Assembly: GCA_035534455.1 (NCBI GenBank)
Contig: DATLRV010000007.1
Span: 62,001-126,000 of the forward strand
Direction of reading: 5' to 3'
Length of the DNA stretch: 64,000 nucleotides
From: JAJYVT01 sp035534455
Lineage (GTDB): Bacteria; Actinomycetota; Acidimicrobiia; Acidimicrobiales; RAAP-2
The translations under genes were made by a program, and so were the position numbers. The notes beneath the pieces were generated by a model. The model was not told the DNA's origin, ran no database searches, and worked only from the letters and a program-made list of their open reading frames with translations. Positions 15,743 to 24,664 of this stretch are shown piece by piece. The stretch's first letter is position 1; the number at the start of each line of letters is the position of its first letter.

Positions 15743-17518
15743 GTGCTGCGCGTCCGCCGCCTCGGACTCGTTCCCTACGCCGAGGCGTTCGATCTCCAGC
15801 ACGCGCTCGCCCGCCACGCCGCTGACGACTACCTGCTGCTCCTCGAGCACCCCCACGTGTACACGATGGGGGTGCGCGCGGACCCGGCGCACGTCCTCTG
15901 CGACCCGGCGGCGGTCGGAGCGACGCTCTGCCGGACCGACCGAGGGGGCGACGTGACCTACCACGGTCCCGGCCAGCTGGTCGTGTACCCGATCGTGACC
16001 CTCGAGCGCCACCCCGGGGCCGGGCCGGACCACGTGCGCTGCATCGAGCAGGTGGTGATCGACGCGCTGGGTGACCTCGGCGTCGTCGCCTCGCGCCACG
16101 AGGGCTATCCCGGGGTGTGGCTAGGAGTGGGCGGCCGCGCCCCGCGCAAGGTCGCCGCAATCGGCGTACGGACCGTGCGCGTGGAGGGCGGCCGGCGCCG
16201 GACCCTGCACGGCGTCGCCCTCAACGTCGAGCCAGATCTGTCGATGTTCGGGCACATCGTGCCCTGCGGCATCTCCGACTACGCCGTCACGTCGCTTCGC
16301 GCCGAAGGCATCGACGCCCTGATGGACGAGGTGGTCGAGACGCTCGCCGCGCGGGCGGCGGTGGCGTGGGGCGCCGCTGGCGTCGATCGCCAGGACGTGC
16401 AGCCCGGCGCGCGCCGGGAGGACGACCCGCACGGCGCCCCCGTCGCGGGCGAGCGGCCGCTGTTGCGCCGGCTCCGCCAGGCGGGCACGGATCCCGACGC
16501 CGGCTTGCCACTCCGCGAGCGCAAACCCGAGTGGCTGCGGGTGTCCGCCAGGATGGGGGAGGGCTACCTCTCGCTCGGCCGCACGATCCGCGATCTCGGC
16601 CTGGTCACCGTCTGCGAGGAGGCCGGCTGCCCCAACATCTTCGAGTGCTGGGCCGACGGGACGGCGACGTTCATGGTGAACGGGTCGCGCTGCACCCGCG
16701 CCTGCGGGTTCTGCCTGGTCGACACTCGCCGCCCCCTGTCGCTCGACCCGACGGAGCCTGACCGGGTCGCCGAGGCCGTCGAGCGCATGCGGCTCAGCCA
16801 TGCCGTGGTCACGTGCGTCGCGCGGGACGACCTGGCCGACGGCGGCGCGGGCGCCATCGCGGCGACGGTCGACGCGATCAGGCGCCGGAGCCCGAAGACG
16901 GCGGTCGAGGTCCTCGTGTCCGACTGCAAGGGGGACGCGTCGTCGCTCCAGGCGATCTTCGACGCCCGCCCCGACGTCTTCAACCACAACGTCGAGACGG
17001 TCGCGCGACTCCAGCGAGCGGTCCGACCGTCCGCGGGGTACGCGAGGAGCCTGACCGTTCTCGGGCGCGCCGCCGCCGCTGGTCTCGTCGTCAAGTCCGG
17101 GCTGATGGTGGGCCTCGGCGAGTCCGGCACCGAGGTCCGCGCGACGCTCGCCGACATGGCCTCGGTCGGGGTGTCGATCGCGACCGTCGGCCAGTACCTC
17201 CGGCCGAGCGCGGCCCATCTCCCGGTCGCGCGGTGGTGGACCCCCGAGGAGCTGGCTGCCCTCGCGGCGGCCGGCCGTGCCCTCGGTCTCGCGCACGTGG
17301 AAGCTTCGCCGCTCACGCGATCGAGCTACCACGCGAAGCAGGCCGCGGACGCGGCGGCGTCCGAGCGCGTGGCACGCGGAAGTCCCGGTGCGCCGGACGA
17401 GGCTGCCGGGGCGGGGGCCCCCAGTCCCGAGAGGTCAGCTCCGCTGGGCGAAGTGCTGCGTCCAGGCGTTCCCGTCCCAGTACCGCAGCGTGTCGGGGGT
17501 GCCGCCCGGGTCAGGTAG
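15743..17518 (+). CDS. lipB-lipA: Fused octanoyltransferase-lipoyl synthase (LipB-LipA)
   Basis: A single uninterrupted frame of 591 residues. Residues 1-210 are LipB, which moves octanoate from ACP to the target lysine: GGDVTYHGPGQLVVYP at 68-83, catalytic Lys136 (RKVAAIG) and Cys175 (IVPCGISD). After a roughly 45-residue Arg/Pro/Asp-rich linker, residues 256-540 are LipA, the radical-SAM enzyme that inserts two sulfurs: auxiliary-cluster Cys291, Cys296 and Cys302, SAM-cluster Cys317, Cys321 and Cys324 (CTRACGFC), and the terminal Ser ligand in RSSY. GTG start 2 bp after the E2 stop. Separate initiation of LipA from a GTG in the linker cannot be excluded. The last 50 residues extend beyond normal LipA and overlap the convergent gene. 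Confidence 0.9.
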   Translation: MLRVRRLGLVPYAEAFDLQHALARHAADDYLLLLEHPHVYTMGVRADPAHVLCDPAAVGATLCRTDRGGDVTYHGPGQLVVYPIVTLERHPGAGPDHVRCIEQVVIDALGDLGVVASRHEGYPGVWLGVGGRAPRKVAAIGVRTVRVEGGRRRTLHGVALNVEPDLSMFGHIVPCGISDYAVTSLRAEGIDALMDEVVETLAARAAVAWGAAGVDRQDVQPGARREDDPHGAPVAGERPLLRRLRQAGTDPDAGLPLRERKPEWLRVSARMGEGYLSLGRTIRDLGLVTVCEEAGCPNIFECWADGTATFMVNGSRCTRACGFCLVDTRRPLSLDPTEPDRVAEAVERMRLSHAVVTCVARDDLADGGAGAIAATVDAIRRRSPKTAVEVLVSDCKGDASSLQAIFDARPDVFNHNVETVARLQRAVRPSAGYARSLTVLGRAAAAGLVVKSGLMVGLGESGTEVRATLADMASVGVSIATVGQYLRPSAAHLPVARWWTPEELAALAAAGRALGLAHVEASPLTRSSYHAKQAADAAASERVARGSPGAPDEAAGAGAPSPERSAPLGEVLRPGVPVPVPQRVGGAARVR

Positions 17519-18019
17519 CCAACCCGCCGGCGTGCCCGGAGGCGGCGGCGCCTGTGGCGCGACGGTGGCCGTGGCTGACGCCGGCGAGGCCTCTGCCGCG
17601 CCCGCCGCTTCGGCCTGGGGGGCGGCGAATGCCGGCGACCACGTGTTCTGCATAGGCCACGAAGAGGGTGAGCCGCCGAAGGACCCCGGCTCGTTGGCCG
17701 CGGGAGCCGGTGCCGGCGAGAGCGGAGACGCCGTCGCCGATGCGTTGAACGGCGAGGGGGCCGGTGCCGCGTTGAACGGCGAGGACGACGCCGCGGCGCC
17801 GAAGGTGCCGAACGGATCCGCCGGCGCGGCCGACTGCGGTTGCTGCTGCTGGAGGTCCGCGTAGTAGTTCGGCACCTCGGTGGCCGCCTTCGGCTTCGCC
17901 GCCTTCTTGCGCCGGCGGCTCGTGACGAGGATGCCGACGAGCAGCAGCACGATCACGACGACGATCGCTCCCTCGATGATCTCCACGCTGTGGTTGATTG
18001 CCGCCAGGACCATGTCCAT
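17435..18019 (-). CDS. Membrane-anchored DUF2510 protein
   Basis: 194 residues. One N-terminal transmembrane helix (about 16-33, IEGAIVVVIVLLLVGILV) followed by a basic stop-transfer stretch, a long Gln/Pro/Ala/Ser low-complexity region, and a C-terminal DUF2510 motif (GWLPDPGGTPDTLRYWDG, about 165-182). DUF2510 is common in actinobacterial membrane proteins and its function is unknown. Start at 18019 (ATG GAC ATG) has GGGAGGG upstream; unlike many neighbours it has a normal leader, with TACCGT about 22 nt upstream. Its 3' end overlaps the tail of lipB-lipA by 84 bp in convergent orientation. Confidence 0.85.
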   Translation of the reverse strand: MDMVLAAINHSVEIIEGAIVVVIVLLLVGILVTSRRRKKAAKPKAATEVPNYYADLQQQQPQSAAPADPFGTFGAAASSSPFNAAPAPSPFNASATASPLSPAPAPAANEPGSFGGSPSSWPMQNTWSPAFAAPQAEAAGAAEASPASATATVAPQAPPPPGTPAGWLPDPGGTPDTLRYWDGNAWTQHFAQRS

Positions 18020-18119
18020 GTCACCCTCCCATCCCCGGGAAACGGTAGTGCCCCTCGACCAGGGGGGTCAACGAACCCCGTCGGATCCCGGTCGCTGCCG
18101 CCCCCGGGTCATGGGGCGG

Positions 18120-21100
18120 TCATGCGACGAAGTACTTGGCCCTGGGGTGGTGACAGACGATCGCATCGGTCGTCTGCTCGGGGAACAGCTGGAAGCCGTC
18201 GCTCACCGAGACCCCGATCCGGTCCGCTCCGAGCAGCTCGGCGACCTTGGCGTTGTCGTCCAGGTCCGGGCACGCGGGGTAGCCCCAGCTGTACCGCCCG
18301 CCCCGGTACTTCTGGCGAAAGAGCCCCGTGAGGGTGGGGCCGTCCTCATCGGCGAAGCCCAGCTCCTCCCGGATGCGGCGGTGCCAGTACTCCGCGAGCG
18401 CCTCGGTCATCTCCACGCCCAGACCGTGGAGGAACAGGTAGTCCTGGTAGCGGTTCTCGGCGAACAGGCGAGCCGTCTCCTCGGACACCTTCTGACCGGT
18501 GGTCACGAGCATGAACGTGGCGAAGTCCTCGTCCCCCGACGTCGTCGGCCGGAAGAAGTCCGCGATGCACAGCCATGGTGCCTTTCCCTGGCGGGGGAAC
18601 GTGAAGCGCAGCCATTCGGCGCTGCGCGACTCGTCCTTGTAGACGACCAGGTCGTTGCCCTCGGAGGCCGCGGCGAAGTGCCCGTAGACGACCTGTGGAA
18701 CGAGGACGTCGGACTGCTTCGCCTTGTCGAGCTCTTGGCGGAGCACCGACTGGACCCTCGACTTGAACGCCGGGTCGTCCTCGCCGGCGGCGGGGCGGAA
18801 GCCCCACTGGTTCCGGAAAAGGGCGGTGAGGTTCAGGTAGGCGGCGATGTCGTCGATGGGGATGCCGCGGGCGGTTCTGGCCCCGACGAAGGGCGGACGG
18901 AACAGGGGATTGTCGAGCTCGACCTCCGGGGAGCGCGCCGGGCGCCCCCCACCCCCCGCGACGCCGGGCGCATCGTCGGCCGCCGGCCGGAACCTCGAGG
19001 GTACGTTGCGCTGCGAGATCTCGCGCCCGAAGTCCGGGTCCTCCTCGCCGGTCTTCCGGAGCTCCGCGAGGCGGTCCATGGTGCGGAGCCCGTCGAAGGC
19101 ATCGCGCCCGTAGAACACGCGGCCCTCGTAGACCTGTCGCAGGTCTCGCTCGACGTAGGTGCGGGTGAGCGCGGCGCCGCCGAGGAGGACCGGGAGATCA
19201 CCCAGGCCTCGTTGGTTCAGCTCCTCCAGGTTCTCGCGCATGATGAGCGTGGACTTCACGAGGAGGCCGCTCATGCCGAGCGCGTCCGCGCGGTGCTCTT
19301 CGACCGCCGCGACCATCTCGGAGATGCCAACCTTGATGCCGAGGTTGACGACCTCGTAGCCGTTGTTGGTGAAGATGATGTCCACCAGGTTCTTCCCGAT
19401 GTCGTGGACGTCGCCCTTCACCGTCGCGAGCACGACCTTCCCCTTGCCGCCTTGGTCCGCACGCTCCATGTGCGGCTCGAGATACGCCACGGCCGCCTTC
19501 ATGGTCTCGGCCGACTGGAGCACGAAGGGCAACTGCATCTCCCCGGACGCGAACAGCTCGCCAACGGTCTTCATCCCGGCGAGGAGGAAGTCGTTCACGA
19601 TCTCGAGCGCGCCGTGGCCCTCGAGTGCCTCGTCGAGGTCCGCCTCGAGCCCCTGACGGCGGCCGTCGACGATCCGCTGCTCGAGGCGGCGCTCGACGGG
19701 CCAGTCCGCGTGGGCGTCGTCTTCGGCGCGCGAGGCGGTGACGCCCTCGAACAGGGCGAGCAGCTCGGCGAGCGGGTCGTACCCGTCGCGACGCTGGTCG
19801 TGGACGAGGTCCAGGCACGCCTGCCGGGCGCGCTCGTCGATACGCGAGAGGGGCAGGATCTTCGCCGCGTGGACGATCGCCGCGTCGAGACCCGCTTCGA
19901 CGCACTCGTGCAAGAAGACCGAATTCAGGGCCTGCCGGGCGGCGGGGTTCAACCCGAACGAGACGTTCGACAGACCGAGCAGCGTGTGGACACCGGGGAG
20001 CTCGGCCTTGATCGCCGAGATCGCCCGGATCGTCTCGATGCCGTCGCGCCGGCTTTCTTCCATGCCGGTCGACAAGGGGAGCGCGAGCGGGTCGAAGATC
20101 AGGTCGGAGGGCTCGAGCCCGTAGCGGTCGACGGCGACGTCGTGGATCGCCCGGGCGGCGCGCAGCTTCCATTCGGCTGTGCGCGCCTGACCCTCCTCGT
20201 CGATGCAGGTGCAGACCACGGCGGCCCCGTACTCGCGCGCGAGCCGGAGGAAGCGGTCGAGCCTCGTACCCTCCCCGTCTCCCTCTTCGAGGTTGACCGA
20301 ATTGAGGATCGGACGTCCGCCCAGCCAGGTCAAGGCGGCTTCGGCGACCGGCGCCTCGGTGGAGTCGATCATGAGGGGCACGGTCGACTGCGTGGCGAGC
20401 CTGCTCGCCACCTCGCGCATGTCCGCGACGCCGTCGGCCCCCGTGTAGTCGACGCAGACGTCGATGACGTGGGCGCCCTCGGCGACCTGATCGCGTGCCA
20501 TGGAGACGCACGTCTCCCAGTCGCCGTCGAGCATGGCCTCCTGGAAGCGCTTCGACCCGTTGGCGTTCGTGCGCTCGCCGACGACGAGGAACGACGTCTC
20601 CTGGGCGAAGGGCACCGCGCTGTAGATCGACGCGGCGGCCGGTTCGTGCACGGGGTGACGGGTTGCCGGGGCGACGCCGCGCAACGCCTCGACCACGGCG
20701 CGAAGGTGGTCGGGCGTCGTCCCGCAGCATCCTCCGACCGCGGTCACCCCGTACTCGGCGACGAAGCGGTGGAGATGCGCGGCCAGGTCGTCGGGGGTGA
20801 GGTCGTAGTGCATCTTCCCGTCGACCACCGACGGCAGCCCGGCGTTGGGGAGCACCGAGATGGGGACACGGGAGTGCGCCGCGAGGTAGCGGATGGCCTC
20901 GTGCATCTCGGCGGGCCCGGTCGCGCAGTTCAGACCCACCACATCGACCTGCATCGCGTCGAGGGTCGTGAGTGCCGCGGCGATCTCGGTCCCCGGGAGC
21001 ATCCGGCCCGTGAGCTCGATCGTCACCTGGACCTGGAGCGGCACCTGCCGCCCTGCGGCCATCATGGCGCGCCGCGCCCCGTTGATCGCAGCTTTCGCCG

Positions 21101-21632
21101 ACAACAGGTCGAACATGGTCTCGATGACGAGGAGGTCGACGCCCCCCTCGAGGAGTCCTGCGGCCTGTTCCTCGTAGGCCGCGCGCAGTGCGGGGTAGGG
21201 GATCTGTCCCAGCGTCGGGAACTTGGTGCCGGGCCCGATGCTCCCCGCGACCCAACGCGGGCGCCCGTCGCCGGCGTACTCGTCCGCGATGCGGCGCGCG
21301 ATCCCGGCAGCCGTGACGTTGATCTCCCGGACCTGGTCCCCGATCCCGTACTCGTCGAGGACGACGGAGAAGCCGCCGAAGGTGTCGGTCTCGATCACGT
21401 CGACGCCGACGTCGAGGAAGGATCGGTGCAGCCGCTCCACCGCTCGCGGGTAGTGCAGCGCGAGCACTTCGTTGCAACCTTCGAGCTTGGCCCCCCCGAA
21501 CTCGTCGGCACCGAGCTCCTGCAGCTGCAGGTTGGTCCCGGTCGCCCCGTCGAAGATCACCACGCGCTCGCGCAGTGCGCTCAGGTACTCCGAGCGCGAA
21601 GGATCGAGGCGACCGAGGAGGGTGGGGGCCAT
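18120..21632 (-). CDS. metH: Cobalamin-dependent methionine synthase
   Basis: 1170 residues with all four MetH modules in order: homocysteine-binding barrel with zinc cysteines (FDGATGTNLQL at the start, GGCCGTTPDH near 300), pterin-binding barrel (VVGERTNANGSKRF), the B12-binding module with the lower-ligand motif DVHDIGKNLV near residue 745, and the C-terminal AdoMet reactivation domain (GGRYSWGYPACPDL). It transfers methyl from methyl-tetrahydrofolate to homocysteine. ATG at 21632 lies 9 nt after TAACCT on the minus strand, so no 5' leader and no B12 riboswitch is expected. Divergent from a cobalamin adenosyltransferase. Confidence 0.96.
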   Translation of the reverse strand: MAPTLLGRLDPSRSEYLSALRERVVIFDGATGTNLQLQELGADEFGGAKLEGCNEVLALHYPRAVERLHRSFLDVGVDVIETDTFGGFSVVLDEYGIGDQVREINVTAAGIARRIADEYAGDGRPRWVAGSIGPGTKFPTLGQIPYPALRAAYEEQAAGLLEGGVDLLVIETMFDLLSAKAAINGARRAMMAAGRQVPLQVQVTIELTGRMLPGTEIAAALTTLDAMQVDVVGLNCATGPAEMHEAIRYLAAHSRVPISVLPNAGLPSVVDGKMHYDLTPDDLAAHLHRFVAEYGVTAVGGCCGTTPDHLRAVVEALRGVAPATRHPVHEPAAASIYSAVPFAQETSFLVVGERTNANGSKRFQEAMLDGDWETCVSMARDQVAEGAHVIDVCVDYTGADGVADMREVASRLATQSTVPLMIDSTEAPVAEAALTWLGGRPILNSVNLEEGDGEGTRLDRFLRLAREYGAAVVCTCIDEEGQARTAEWKLRAARAIHDVAVDRYGLEPSDLIFDPLALPLSTGMEESRRDGIETIRAISAIKAELPGVHTLLGLSNVSFGLNPAARQALNSVFLHECVEAGLDAAIVHAAKILPLSRIDERARQACLDLVHDQRRDGYDPLAELLALFEGVTASRAEDDAHADWPVERRLEQRIVDGRRQGLEADLDEALEGHGALEIVNDFLLAGMKTVGELFASGEMQLPFVLQSAETMKAAVAYLEPHMERADQGGKGKVVLATVKGDVHDIGKNLVDIIFTNNGYEVVNLGIKVGISEMVAAVEEHRADALGMSGLLVKSTLIMRENLEELNQRGLGDLPVLLGGAALTRTYVERDLRQVYEGRVFYGRDAFDGLRTMDRLAELRKTGEEDPDFGREISQRNVPSRFRPAADDAPGVAGGGGRPARSPEVELDNPLFRPPFVGARTARGIPIDDIAAYLNLTALFRNQWGFRPAAGEDDPAFKSRVQSVLRQELDKAKQSDVLVPQVVYGHFAAASEGNDLVVYKDESRSAEWLRFTFPRQGKAPWLCIADFFRPTTSGDEDFATFMLVTTGQKVSEETARLFAENRYQDYLFLHGLGVEMTEALAEYWHRRIREELGFADEDGPTLTGLFRQKYRGGRYSWGYPACPDLDDNAKVAELLGADRIGVSVSDGFQLFPEQTTDAIVCHHPRAKYFVA

Positions 21633-21641
21633 CTGACACAG

Positions 21642-21668
21642 AGGTTAACCGCTCTCCGCCGCTACGAT
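21642..21668. promoter_or_regulatory. Divergent -10 boxes of metH and the adenosyltransferase gene
   Basis: Minus-strand TAACCT (21647-21642) ends 9 nt before the metH ATG; plus-strand TACGAT (21663-21668) ends 9 nt before the ATG at 21678. Both genes appear leaderless and their promoters face apart within 45 bp. Confidence 0.55.
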
Positions 21669-21677
21669 CCGCCTTCG

Positions 21678-22271
21678 ATGCGTATCTACACGCGCAAGGG
21701 CGACGACGGCACCACCGGCCTCCTCCACGGGGGACGGGTGGGGAAGGCGAGCCCTCGAATCGAGCTGAACGGCGCTCTCGACGAGGCGCAGGCCGCACTC
21801 GGCGCGGCACGGGCGGAGTCGGCCCCCGGCTCGGAACTGGACGAGCTCCTGGTCACCTTGGAACGGGAGCTGTACGTGCTGATGGCGGAGGTCGCGACCG
21901 CTCCGGAGAACCGGCGAAAGCTGGTCCCTGCCGAAAGCCTCGTCACCGAGCCGATGGTGCTTCGCCTGGAGGATTGGATCGATCGCCTGACCGAGCGCTT
22001 CGCCATGCCGACCGAGTTCGTCGTACCGGGCGCCAACCGGGCGTCGGCCGCCCTCGACGTCGCCCGCACGGTCGTGCGGCGGGCCGAACGGGTGCTCGCG
22101 TCGTCGCCGCCCCTCCACGAGGGTCCGGCCGGGGAGGCCGGCCGTGAGGGACCCTCGCACGCCGGTCCGTATCTCAACCGATTGTCGGACCTGCTCTGGA
22201 CGATGGCACGCTGGCAGGAGGGGGAGGTTCACCTGGCCGCCCGTGAGCGGCCACGTCGCCGCGGCGAATAG
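21678..22271 (+). CDS. ATP:cob(I)alamin adenosyltransferase, PduO type
   Basis: 197 residues. The N-terminal ATP-binding motif TRKGDDGTTGLLHG (5-18) and the C-terminal helix motif VPGANRASAALDVARTVVR are diagnostic for the trimeric PduO-type enzyme, which makes adenosylcobalamin. ATG 21678 is chosen because the ATP motif begins at residue 5 and TACGAT stands 9 nt upstream. An insertion of about 20 residues precedes the last helix. Pairing with metH links two B12-using steps, one for methyl- and one for adenosyl-cobalamin. Confidence 0.93.
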   Translation: MRIYTRKGDDGTTGLLHGGRVGKASPRIELNGALDEAQAALGAARAESAPGSELDELLVTLERELYVLMAEVATAPENRRKLVPAESLVTEPMVLRLEDWIDRLTERFAMPTEFVVPGANRASAALDVARTVVRRAERVLASSPPLHEGPAGEAGREGPSHAGPYLNRLSDLLWTMARWQEGEVHLAARERPRRRGE

Positions 22272-22315
22272 CCGGGTGCCGGTCACCGGAACCGCCTGCT
22301 GATGGAGGTGTGCTG

Positions 22316-23866
22316 ATGTTGGAGCTCTCTGGGACACTGCAGGTGCCCGCGGACGTCGCGGCCGTGGGTGTCCCGGTGTGCGCAGTGCCCGGAGTCGACG
22401 GCGACGACGGGCGAGGTTCGTTCGAGTGGCCCGTCGGAACGGGAGCGGCGTCCGCACTGCCGGCGGTCGGCGCTCTCCTGCCGGACCAGCCGGACGAGGC
22501 CTGGCTGCACCGTCAGGGCTTCGGCGCGGGGGCCGGGACGTCGTTGGCGCTCCGGAGCGCGTCCGGCCCGCCGTCCGTCGTGCTCCTCGGACTCGGCGTA
22601 CGTCAGGACGTCGACCTCGAGCGGTGGCGCCTCGCTGCGGCGGCGTTCGTCCGCAGCGCGGGCGAGGCAGGGACGGCGGCGCTGCTCGTCCCCGGGGACC
22701 CTCCCGGCGGGGACGGCCCGTTGGTGGCTGCGGCGATCGCCGAGGGCGCCATGCTCGGCAGCTATCGGTTCGACAGCTACCGGAGCACTCCGCGACCGGC
22801 CCACGTCGACCGGCTCGTCGTCGTCGGTCCCGGCGACTGGAACGAGGGGATCCGGCGGGGCGCGGCAACCGCGTCGGCGGCCGCCTTCGCCCGGGACCTC
22901 GTCAACACCCCGCCGAGCGACATGACCCCTCGCGAGCTGGCTGCGCGGGTCCTTGACCGGTTGTCCGGCGTCGACGGGACGGTGGTCGAGGTGTGGGACG
23001 AGGACCGGATCACCGCGGAGCGCCTCGGCGGCCTCTTGGCCGTGGCGCGGGGATCGGCCGAGCCCCCCCGACTCGTGCGGGCGACCTACGAGCCCCCGTC
23101 TTCGTCCGGAAGCGCCCAGGGGCTGCCCCACGTCGTCCTCGTCGGGAAGGGCATCACCTTCGACTCCGGCGGCCTCTCGCTGAAGCCGGCGGACGGGATG
23201 GTCACGATGAAGACCGACATGACCGGCGCCGCGGTCGTCCTCTCGGTCGTCTCCGCGTGCGCGGCGCTCGGCGTGGCGGTGAAGGTGACGGCCATCGCCC
23301 CGCTCGCGGAGAACATGCCGGGAGGTCGCGCGCAGAAGCCCGGCGACGTCTTCACGGCGCGCAACGGGGCCACCGTCGAGGTGCTGAACACCGACGCGGA
23401 AGGGCGGCTCGTCCTCGCCGACGGACTGTCGCTCGCCTCGGAGCTCTCGCCCGACGCGATCGTCGACGTGGCAACGCTCACGGGGGCGCAACTCGTCGCG
23501 CTCGGCAAGGGCTACGGAGCGGTTCTGGGCAACGACCAGCCCCTCATCGAATCGCTCCAGCGCGCGGGAGACCGTGCCGGAGAGCGTCTGTGGCCGCTCC
23601 CGCTCCCGGACGACTACCGGGACCACATCGACTCCGAGATCGCCGACATGAAGAACGTGGGACGTCCCAGAGAGGCGGGGACCATCGCCGCCGCGATGCT
23701 CCTGGCGCGGTTCGTCGACGGAGCCCGTTGGGCGCACCTGGACATCGCGGGGCCCGCCCGCTCGGAGGAGAGCTCGGGGTATCTCGCCAAGGGTGCGACC
23801 GCGTTCGGCGTCCGCGCCCTGTTGGACTTCCTCACGCACTACCACGCTTCCGCACCCGAGACGTAG
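22316..23866 (+). CDS. pepA: Leucyl aminopeptidase (M17 family)
   Basis: 516 residues, standard for M17. The two-metal active site is visible in GKGITFDSGGLSLKP (Lys and Asp ligands), the MKTDMTGAA segment and the signature NTDAEGRLVLADGL. It removes N-terminal residues from peptides in the cytoplasm; some family members also bind DNA. ATG at 22316 follows a GGAGG by 7 nt, which makes it better than the GTG six bases upstream. Lies 44 bp after the adenosyltransferase. Confidence 0.95.
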   Translation: MLELSGTLQVPADVAAVGVPVCAVPGVDGDDGRGSFEWPVGTGAASALPAVGALLPDQPDEAWLHRQGFGAGAGTSLALRSASGPPSVVLLGLGVRQDVDLERWRLAAAAFVRSAGEAGTAALLVPGDPPGGDGPLVAAAIAEGAMLGSYRFDSYRSTPRPAHVDRLVVVGPGDWNEGIRRGAATASAAAFARDLVNTPPSDMTPRELAARVLDRLSGVDGTVVEVWDEDRITAERLGGLLAVARGSAEPPRLVRATYEPPSSSGSAQGLPHVVLVGKGITFDSGGLSLKPADGMVTMKTDMTGAAVVLSVVSACAALGVAVKVTAIAPLAENMPGGRAQKPGDVFTARNGATVEVLNTDAEGRLVLADGLSLASELSPDAIVDVATLTGAQLVALGKGYGAVLGNDQPLIESLQRAGDRAGERLWPLPLPDDYRDHIDSEIADMKNVGRPREAGTIAAAMLLARFVDGARWAHLDIAGPARSEESSGYLAKGATAFGVRALLDFLTHYHASAPET

Positions 23867-23989
23867 GAACCCCCGCCAGCGCCAGGGCGACGGGTCGCCG
23901 AACGGGCGCAGGACCAACGAGGCGTTCGGGCTCGAGGGTCGCGGGGTATCTCCGAAGACGGAATCTCCCCTCCGAGATGCGGCGATACC

Positions 23990-24319
23990 ATGTGGAACGA
24001 TCCAGGGCACCACGACTTCCTCAGTTCCCCCTTGACCGTCGAACGCCACTTCGACGGCAGCGTCTTCGACGTCGCGGACGCGAGGCGGTTCGCCGGCGAC
24101 ACCGCGCGGTGGTGGGGGGTCGACGCCGGGTCGCTCGAAGACGTCATCGGCGAGCTCTCCCGCCGTGCCGTGTGCAGTGAGCGGCCCGGGTTCCGCGTCT
24201 CCCTGACGCTCGACCGGGGCGTGGTGAACGTGCAGGTCGCCGAGGAGCCGCCGGGGTCGGGGCGGCCCGAGGGGCCCGTGCACTCCCTGCGCCCGCGCAG
24301 CGCCGCCCGCGGCCAATGA
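23990..24319 (+). CDS. Small protein resembling a truncated RsbW-like GHKL domain
   Basis: 109 residues. The stretch DVADARRFAGDTARWWGV, then LEDVIGELSRRAV, then RVSLTLDRGVVNVQVAEE follows the layout of actinobacterial HATPase_c_2 anti-sigma/serine kinases, in which ELVTNAVRH carries the essential N-box Asn. That Asn is replaced (ELSRRAVCS) and the rest of the ATP pocket is missing, so it cannot be an active kinase. It may be a partner-binding relic or a decayed gene. Coding is supported by G/C third positions; the start is uncertain, with ATG at 23990 having no clear ribosome binding site. Confidence 0.55.
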   Translation: MWNDPGHHDFLSSPLTVERHFDGSVFDVADARRFAGDTARWWGVDAGSLEDVIGELSRRAVCSERPGFRVSLTLDRGVVNVQVAEEPPGSGRPEGPVHSLRPRSAARGQ

Positions 24320-24453
24320 CCGGTCCCGGTGGGCCAGGCGGCGGCCCATCTCCTGGCGCTGTGGTGCTCGGGGCGGCGGTGATGGCCCGCTGGAGAGGGC
24401 GGGCCCCGGCTATTCTGTGCGGCGCGTGGAGCCGCCAGACGGCAGCGCACCCT

Positions 24454-24531
24454 GCGCCCGTAGCTCAGAACGGATAGAGCACCGGACTTGTAATCCGGAG
24501 GTCGCCGGTTCAAGTCCGGCCGGGCGTTCCA
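24454..24531 (+). tRNA. tRNA-Thr (anticodon UGU)
   Basis: Cloverleaf can be drawn: acceptor GCGCCCG with CGGGCGT (one G-U), D-arm GCTC...GAGC, anticodon stem CCGGA/TCCGG with loop CTTGTAA giving anticodon TGT, T-arm GCCGG/CCGGC with TTCAAGT, discriminator T and encoded CCA. It reads ACA codons. A TATTCT box at 24411-24416 could be its -10. The last 30 bases are repeated at 30885-30914, marking this gene as an integration site. Confidence 0.93.
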
Positions 24532-24532
24532 G
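24503..24532 (+). repeat. Left attachment repeat (in the tRNA-Thr 3' end)
   Basis: Thirty bases from CGCCGGTTCAAGTCC through GGGCGTTCCAG. Identical to 30885-30914 except for one G/A difference at position 16. This copy belongs to the intact tRNA. Confidence 0.85.
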
Positions 24533-24664
24533 TTGTCCCAGGTCAGAGACCTGCTCTTCCTCCGAGCGCCCGCTTCCTCCTCTCTGTTTGCTACTGGGGC
24601 GGGGGATTCGGTCACACGTGGGGGAGCGGCACGTGCGTGGACACTGCCGATCTCGCCGAGCCCG

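Noticed and set aside
16390..16510. Separate lipB and lipA genes with a hidden stop between them
   Set aside because: The linker codons were followed through and contain no stop or frame change, so a fusion is the direct reading.
21633..21677. Cobalamin riboswitch upstream of metH or the adenosyltransferase
   Set aside because: Only 45 bp between the start codons, and -10 boxes leave no room for a leader.
17880..22271. Plus-strand frame of about 1460 codons over metH
   Set aside because: Antisense shadow except for its last 197 codons, which are the true adenosyltransferase gene starting at 21678.
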